Source: CAZBKJ01 sp964492495 (GTDB taxonomy: Bacteria > Patescibacteriota > Microgenomatia > UBA1400 > UBA12028). From it: 17,546 nt of DNA. The translations under genes and the position numbers were made by a program. Under the pieces are notes generated by a model. It saw only the letters and a program-made list of their open reading frames with translations. It searched no databases and was not told where the DNA came from. The stretch is taken from positions 1 through 17,546 of the forward strand of contig CAZBKJ010000027.1 in assembly GCA_964492495.1 (NCBI GenBank), written 5' to 3'. Below are positions 14,095 through 17,546 of the stretch, piece after piece (position 1 is the stretch's first letter; every line of letters begins with the position of its first letter).

Positions 14095-15249
14095 CTACAC
14101 AACTTTGGGTCTCACACTCAAGTTATCCTTGTTGATAATCTTGTCGAGAACTTCCCATCGTCTTTTTTTCTCTTTCTGCGAGATATCATCTGCGTACAGT
14201 TTCCATCCAGACGTTCCTGGGCGAGGGGAGTACTGTGCGACAAATCCAAGCTTCCAGTCCATCTCTTTTGCAAACTCAACAGTTTCAGTAAACTCAGCTT
14301 CCGTTTCACCACTAAATCCGACAATGATGTCTGTTCCTATCACCACATCTGGTACTTTTTCTCGAAGTTTTCGTACAATCTCACGGTAGTGTTCTTTGGT
14401 GTACCCACGATTCATACGATGCAAAACAGCATTACTTCCTGATTGGATAGGCAAATGAATAAATCGATCAACTTTGGGATTGTCCGCTATTTCATCGATA
14501 AGCTCGTTGTGAAAGTCCCAAGGATTACTTGTTAAAAAACGAATGACCTGAATTTGAGGGAACTTTGAGATCTCTTTTATAAGTTGTACAAAAGGTGGTA
14601 CACCTTTTGGTTTTTCGTATTGTGACGAGTTATCGGGAATTTCTTCACGCTTGAGTTCTTGACCTTCACGCATCATCATTTTTCGCAGTCCAATTCCCTC
14701 TTTTTCAAGTCCCCATGAATTGACGTTTTGACCAAGCAGAGTGATTTCACTATAGCCTTCACCAACAAGGCGCTCTACTTCTTCCAAAATACTTTCAAGA
14801 GATCGCGACTGCTCTCTACCACGTGAATACGGGACGATACAGTAGGTACAAAAGGAATTACACCCTGCTGAGATTGGAACCCATGCATGTTTTTTGTCTT
14901 TGCGAACGACACTGCTATTAAACCCAACTTCATTGATCGGTAAAATTTCATCAATCATGGGGAGAATTTCATACAGCTTCTCTTGCCCATGATGTGTCAT
15001 ACACCCTGTCAGAATGATCTTTGGTCGTGGCTTCCCAATGGTTTCAAAGTGGGTAACAACGTTATATAAAAAACCTCTCGCTCGATCTTCAGCTGACTGT
15101 CTGATCGCACAGGTATTCACAATAATTTCATCTGCACTTTTCCAGTCAGGTGCCTCTTCATATCCACGAGCAGCATAATCACCCGCAACTCTCTCCGAGT
15201 CGGATTTATTAGACTGACAACCAAAGGTATGAATGTAATAGGTAGGCAT
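14095..15249 (-). CDS. miaB: tRNA-2-methylthio-N6-dimethylallyladenosine synthase (MiaB), lacking TRAM domain
   Basis: Radical-SAM methylthiotransferase turning i6A37 into ms2i6A37. The N-terminal domain holds the cluster cysteines Cys11 (TFGCQSNKSDSE), Cys47 (VNTCAIRQSAE) and Cys83 (TGCM). The radical SAM cluster is CNSFCTYC (Cys130, Cys134, Cys137), followed by VPYSRGRE, LLGQNVNSWG, HLPIQSGSN and DIIVGFSGET. Between about 181 and 218 there is a charged insert not in typical MiaB. The chain ends at residue 384 just after the radical SAM domain, where a C-terminal TRAM RNA-binding domain (about 60 residues) is normally found; miaA starts 7 nt later, so there is no room for a frameshifted one. 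MiaB-type cysteine spacing and the miaA partner favour MiaB over RimO or MtaB. The start has no Shine-Dalgarno but a TAAAAT 6 nt upstream. Confidence 0.92.
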   Translation of the reverse strand: MPTYYIHTFGCQSNKSDSERVAGDYAARGYEEAPDWKSADEIIVNTCAIRQSAEDRARGFLYNVVTHFETIGKPRPKIILTGCMTHHGQEKLYEILPMIDEILPINEVGFNSSVVRKDKKHAWVPISAGCNSFCTYCIVPYSRGREQSRSLESILEEVERLVGEGYSEITLLGQNVNSWGLEKEGIGLRKMMMREGQELKREEIPDNSSQYEKPKGVPPFVQLIKEISKFPQIQVIRFLTSNPWDFHNELIDEIADNPKVDRFIHLPIQSGSNAVLHRMNRGYTKEHYREIVRKLREKVPDVVIGTDIIVGFSGETEAEFTETVEFAKEMDWKLGFVAQYSPRPGTSGWKLYADDISQKEKKRRWEVLDKIINKDNLSVRPKVV

Positions 15250-15255
15250 CCCTGT

Positions 15256-15261
15256 ATTTTA
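15256..15261 (-). promoter_or_regulatory. -10 element of a likely leaderless miaB promoter
   Basis: TAAAAT on the minus strand ends 6 nt before the miaB ATG, so the start site would coincide with the start codon. It follows directly after the terminator of the upstream ABC operon, which argues that miaB needs its own promoter. The -35 region is poor. Confidence 0.4.
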
Positions 15262-15274
15262 TCAGGTAGTGCGG

Positions 15275-15298
15275 AAAAAAGTGAGTTTAGCCCTCACT
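15275..15298 (-). terminator. Intrinsic terminator of the ABC exporter operon
   Basis: On the minus strand, stem AGTGAG, loop GGCTAAA, stem CTCACT (6 perfect pairs), with the final T and five more giving a T run. The permease TGA stop lies inside the 5' arm. It separates the ABC genes from miaB. Confidence 0.65.
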
Positions 15299-16508
15299 CA
15301 TATCGAAGCGCTTCGATTGGTGATAATTTACTTGCTCTTCTGGCAGGGATCACTCCAAAGACGATTCCTACAATTGCAGACACTCCAAATGCCAAGGCCA
15401 CAGCCTCAATCGTCACAACCGCGGGGACAAATTGATTGATGAGCAGCGATAGCCCAAAGGCAAGCCCTGTCCCCATAAGTCCCCCAAGGACAGAAAGCGT
15501 TGCAGCCTCAATCAAAAACTGCACCAAAATGATGTTTGGCGTTGCACCCAAGGCCTTTCGAAGCCCAATCTCACGAGTTCTCTCAATAACAGAAACCAAC
15601 ATGATATTTAATATTCCGATTCCACCAACCACAAGGGATATTGCAGCAATCCCTCCTAATCCCGTTGTTAATGCCCCAAGAACTTGATTGATGGTTTCTA
15701 AAATTTTCGTCTGATCGATAACAGAAAACTCATCGTCTTTGAGTCTTTTTCCCATTTCTTTTTCTATTGCTTGAATTGCTTCCGGCATCACTTCACGTGA
15801 ACGAGCCTGCACAGTAATTTGATTGATTGATGACGCATTGAAAAGTTTGTGAGCAACATCTATTGGCACAAACACGTATGTATCAAAAGTTGGACCTCCA
15901 AATCCACCTCCTTTTGCTTCAGAAACGCCTATGACGCGAAAAGTTTGACTAGAGATGCGAATTTTTTTTCCGATAGGATCAATTTTGCCAAAAAGTTCTG
16001 TTGCAGTTTCAGGCCCAAGGACAGCTACTCGAGCATCGGAAAGGATGTCGCTTTCTTCTAAGAAACGACCTTTCTCTGCGATCGTACTCGTAATGCTGCC
16101 ATACTTTTCGTTTGTCCCATAGATCGTGGTTTCTTTGCTCTTGTCTCCAAAACTTACCTTAGCAAATGCGGTATATTCTGGGGCAGCAGCAGTGACATAT
16201 TCACGAAGTCGTTCAAGCGTTTTTACATCCGAGACCTTGAGTTTGTTATTTGACAACGCAGCCTGCTGCCTCTCAGCATTAAATCCGCCACCTTCTCCAA
16301 ACATGTCCCCAGGCATAACAAAAATATTCGTTGCTCCAAAAGAATTAAACTGCTCCGTAATATAACTTTGTAACCCGGTTCCAATTGCAGTTAAGAGGAC
16401 GACAGATCCAACACCAATGATCACACCAAGCATCGTTAAGAGTGCTCGAGTTTTATTGGTAATAATTGCCGTAATGGCAATGGCAAATGCTGAAAGGAAT
16501 GTCTGCAT
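15294..16508 (-). CDS. MacB-like ABC transporter permease (FtsX family)
   Basis: Membrane subunit of a mechanotransmission-type ABC system that drives export or envelope work rather than classic import. The 404 residues have TM1 at about 20-42 (ALLTMLGVIIGVGSVVLLTA), a large extracytoplasmic MacB-type core domain (about 45-275, starting GLQSYITEQFNSFGATNIFV), then three C-terminal helices within the FtsX domain (about 283-400), with the coupling segment ERTREIGLRKALGA. The C-terminus PARRASKLSPIEALRYE is characteristic. Start ATG 16508 comes 1 nt after the ATPase stop, implying translational coupling. ATPase and permease are separate chains, as in YknXYZ-type systems, not fused as in Gram-negative MacB. 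The substrate is unknown. Confidence 0.92.
   Translation of the reverse strand: MQTFLSAFAIAITAIITNKTRALLTMLGVIIGVGSVVLLTAIGTGLQSYITEQFNSFGATNIFVMPGDMFGEGGGFNAERQQAALSNNKLKVSDVKTLERLREYVTAAAPEYTAFAKVSFGDKSKETTIYGTNEKYGSITSTIAEKGRFLEESDILSDARVAVLGPETATELFGKIDPIGKKIRISSQTFRVIGVSEAKGGGFGGPTFDTYVFVPIDVAHKLFNASSINQITVQARSREVMPEAIQAIEKEMGKRLKDDEFSVIDQTKILETINQVLGALTTGLGGIAAISLVVGGIGILNIMLVSVIERTREIGLRKALGATPNIILVQFLIEAATLSVLGGLMGTGLAFGLSLLINQFVPAVVTIEAVALAFGVSAIVGIVFGVIPARRASKLSPIEALRYE
15302..15317. repeat. 16-bp palindrome inside the permease 3' end
   Basis: ATCGAAGCGCTTCGAT is a perfect palindrome in the codons for the conserved IEALR motif. It is probably a by-product of coding for that motif, but it adds a second hairpin just ahead of the terminator. 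Confidence 0.4.
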
Positions 16509-16509
16509 A

Positions 16510-17211
16510 CTATTTCTTTTTCGTGTCTTCTAGATGATGCTTCGTGTCTTTGACGATCTGGCCATCACGAACCACGATTTGTCTTTTTGCATGTTTTGCG
16601 ATATCGGGCTCATGAGTGACAAGCACAATAGTTTTTCCTTCTTGGTGCAGGTCATCAAAAAACTTCATCACTTCTTTCCCTGAAACACTGTCCAGATTTC
16701 CTGTTGGTTCATCAGCGAATAAAATAGCTGGTTCATTTACTAACGCTCGTGCAATCGCAACCCGTTGCTGTTGTCCTCCTGAGAGTTGTGCCCTAGTGTT
16801 ATACAGTCGATCCCCCAAGCCCACACGTTCTAAGATGGCTTTTGCACGTCGATGTCGCTCTGAGGCACTGACGTTTGCATACAAAAGAGGGAGGGCGACA
16901 TTTTCAAGTGCGCTTGTTTTTCCCAGAAGGTTAAACTGCTGAAAAACGAACCCAATTTCTTTATTGCGAAGAAGTGCCAGTTCTTTTTCAGAATATTTCT
17001 CTACTTGTTGTCCTTTCAAAAGAATACTTCCACCACTGGGAACATCAAGCAAACTCATTACTTGAAGCAGCGTCGATTTTCCTGATCCTGATGGTCCCAT
17101 AATTGAGACATACTCACCTTTTTCAATAGAGAACGTAATTCCCCGCAATGCGTGAATTTTTTGATCACCCAAGCTATACACCTTCGTGATATTAGTTAAT
17201 TGAAGAAGCAT
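16510..17211 (-). CDS. MacB/LolD-type ABC transporter ATP-binding protein
   Basis: Cytoplasmic ATPase powering the FtsX-like permease encoded next to it. The 233 residues contain all needed motifs: Walker A GPSGSGKST (39-47), Q-loop FVFQQFNLLG (88-97), signature LSGGQQQRVAIARAL (143-157), Walker B ILFADEPTGNLD (163-174, Asp167-Glu168), and the switch His200 in VTHEP. The QQFNLLG and DEPTGNLD forms are typical of the MacB/LolD/FtsE group. A charged tail follows. The start ATG 17211 lies 24 nt after the adaptor stop, with no clear Shine-Dalgarno. Confidence 0.95.
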   Translation of the reverse strand: MLLQLTNITKVYSLGDQKIHALRGITFSIEKGEYVSIMGPSGSGKSTLLQVMSLLDVPSGGSILLKGQQVEKYSEKELALLRNKEIGFVFQQFNLLGKTSALENVALPLLYANVSASERHRRAKAILERVGLGDRLYNTRAQLSGGQQQRVAIARALVNEPAILFADEPTGNLDSVSGKEVMKFFDDLHQEGKTIVLVTHEPDIAKHAKRQIVVRDGQIVKDTKHHLEDTKKK

Positions 17212-17235
17212 ACATATGTTTTTGTATCAAAGCAT

Positions 17236-17546
17236 CTACTTGGGAATAACAACTTCTTGCCCAATTGAAAGTCCAGAAACAACCTCTACACGCTCTTCTC
17301 CCTCAAGGCCGATGACGATTTCCTGTTCACGAAATCCCTCTTTTTTTGAAGCATCCCGAATTCTCACATAGGTTTTGTCATCTCGACTAATCGTCGCTTC
17401 AATTGGCAGTGTCAATGACTCTGCTTTTTGTGCCAGAATTATTGTCATCGTTCCATTCATCCCCATACGATATCTAGTGACATCGGGAGTTGTGATAGAA
17501 ACTCGAACAGGAAAAACCGTTCCACCGCTTCCAGTTGTTGAAGATC
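17236..17546 (-). CDS. MacA/HlyD-family adaptor (membrane fusion protein), C-terminal part only
   Basis: The frame is open from its TAG stop at 17236 to the window end, so the gene is cut; about 103 codons are visible. They match the beta-barrel and membrane-proximal end of HlyD/MacA adaptors: TVFPVRVSITTPD, then YRMGMNGTMTI (the RPGMxGxV-like motif), LTLPIEAT, and a C-terminal VVSGLSIGQEVVIPK. The ATG at 17466 is internal (GMNG motif), not the start. With the two downstream genes it completes an adaptor-ATPase-permease export operon. If the host is a single-membrane bacterium, as CPR bacteria are thought to be, the adaptor would act outside the cytoplasmic membrane rather than reach a TolC-like channel. 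Confidence 0.85.
   Translation of the reverse strand, partial: SSTTGSGGTVFPVRVSITTPDVTRYRMGMNGTMTIILAQKAESLTLPIEATISRDDKTYVRIRDASKKEGFREQEIVIGLEGEERVEVVSGLSIGQEVVIPK

Noticed and set aside
14088..14102. TTG start for miaA overlapping miaB
   Set aside because: ATG at 14087 gives the natural start just before the P-loop strand and avoids the overlap.

Overview
The window looks like a chromosome piece from an uncultivated bacterium, probably of the Candidate Phyla Radiation (Patescibacteria). The inference rests on a dense, strand-switching, low-to-mid GC layout, an unlinked 2-oxoacid:ferredoxin oxidoreductase next to a one-chain ADP-forming acetyl-CoA synthetase, very short gaps between genes, and heptanucleotide repeat tracts. 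TGA is a true stop here (dedA-like, rmuC and permease genes end on it at domain boundaries), so the TGA=Gly code of Gracilibacteria/Absconditabacteria is not in use. No universal marker gene is present, so the phylum call is tentative.

Layout. (1) 26-5011, plus strand: energy module, with fused ADP-forming acetyl-CoA synthetase, fused gamma-alpha 2-oxoacid:ferredoxin oxidoreductase subunit and its TPP-binding beta subunit. Between the first two lies a relic of a four-helix-bundle (23S rRNA intervening-sequence type) gene. (2) 5080-8429, alternating strands: DedA/VTT membrane protein, RmuC, an unknown membrane-anchored protein, the RNase P RNA gene (minus strand), and a conserved-TM-helix membrane protein. 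(3) 8445-11897: DNA-damage block, with lexA followed by an unknown 122-residue gene on the minus strand, divergent from uvrB across a 326-nt regulatory gap. (4) 11899-15249, minus strand: miaB-miaA (successive steps of tRNA A37 modification), a heptad-periodic repeat array, a perfect 16-bp operator-like palindrome, and an AI-2E/PerM family membrane protein. (5) 15294-17546, minus strand: three-gene MacA/MacB-like ABC export operon (adaptor cut by the window end, ATPase, permease) closed by an intrinsic terminator.

How the parts work together. The oxidoreductase makes an acyl-CoA (probably acetyl-CoA from pyruvate) and reduced ferredoxin; the ADP-forming synthetase converts the acyl-CoA to acid plus ATP. 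LexA, UvrB, the small LexA-linked protein and possibly RmuC form a DNA repair neighbourhood. MiaA and MiaB act one after the other on the same tRNA base.

Expression signals. Several genes have a -10-like hexamer ending 6-8 nt before the ATG and no Shine-Dalgarno, suggesting leaderless mRNAs, while lexA, its partner, the TM-helix gene and the dedA-like gene have good ribosome binding sites. I see no clear new multi-gene defence or mobile system. The least explained items are the heptad array, the LexA-linked small protein and the shared palindrome-like motif in the lexA and uvrB promoters.
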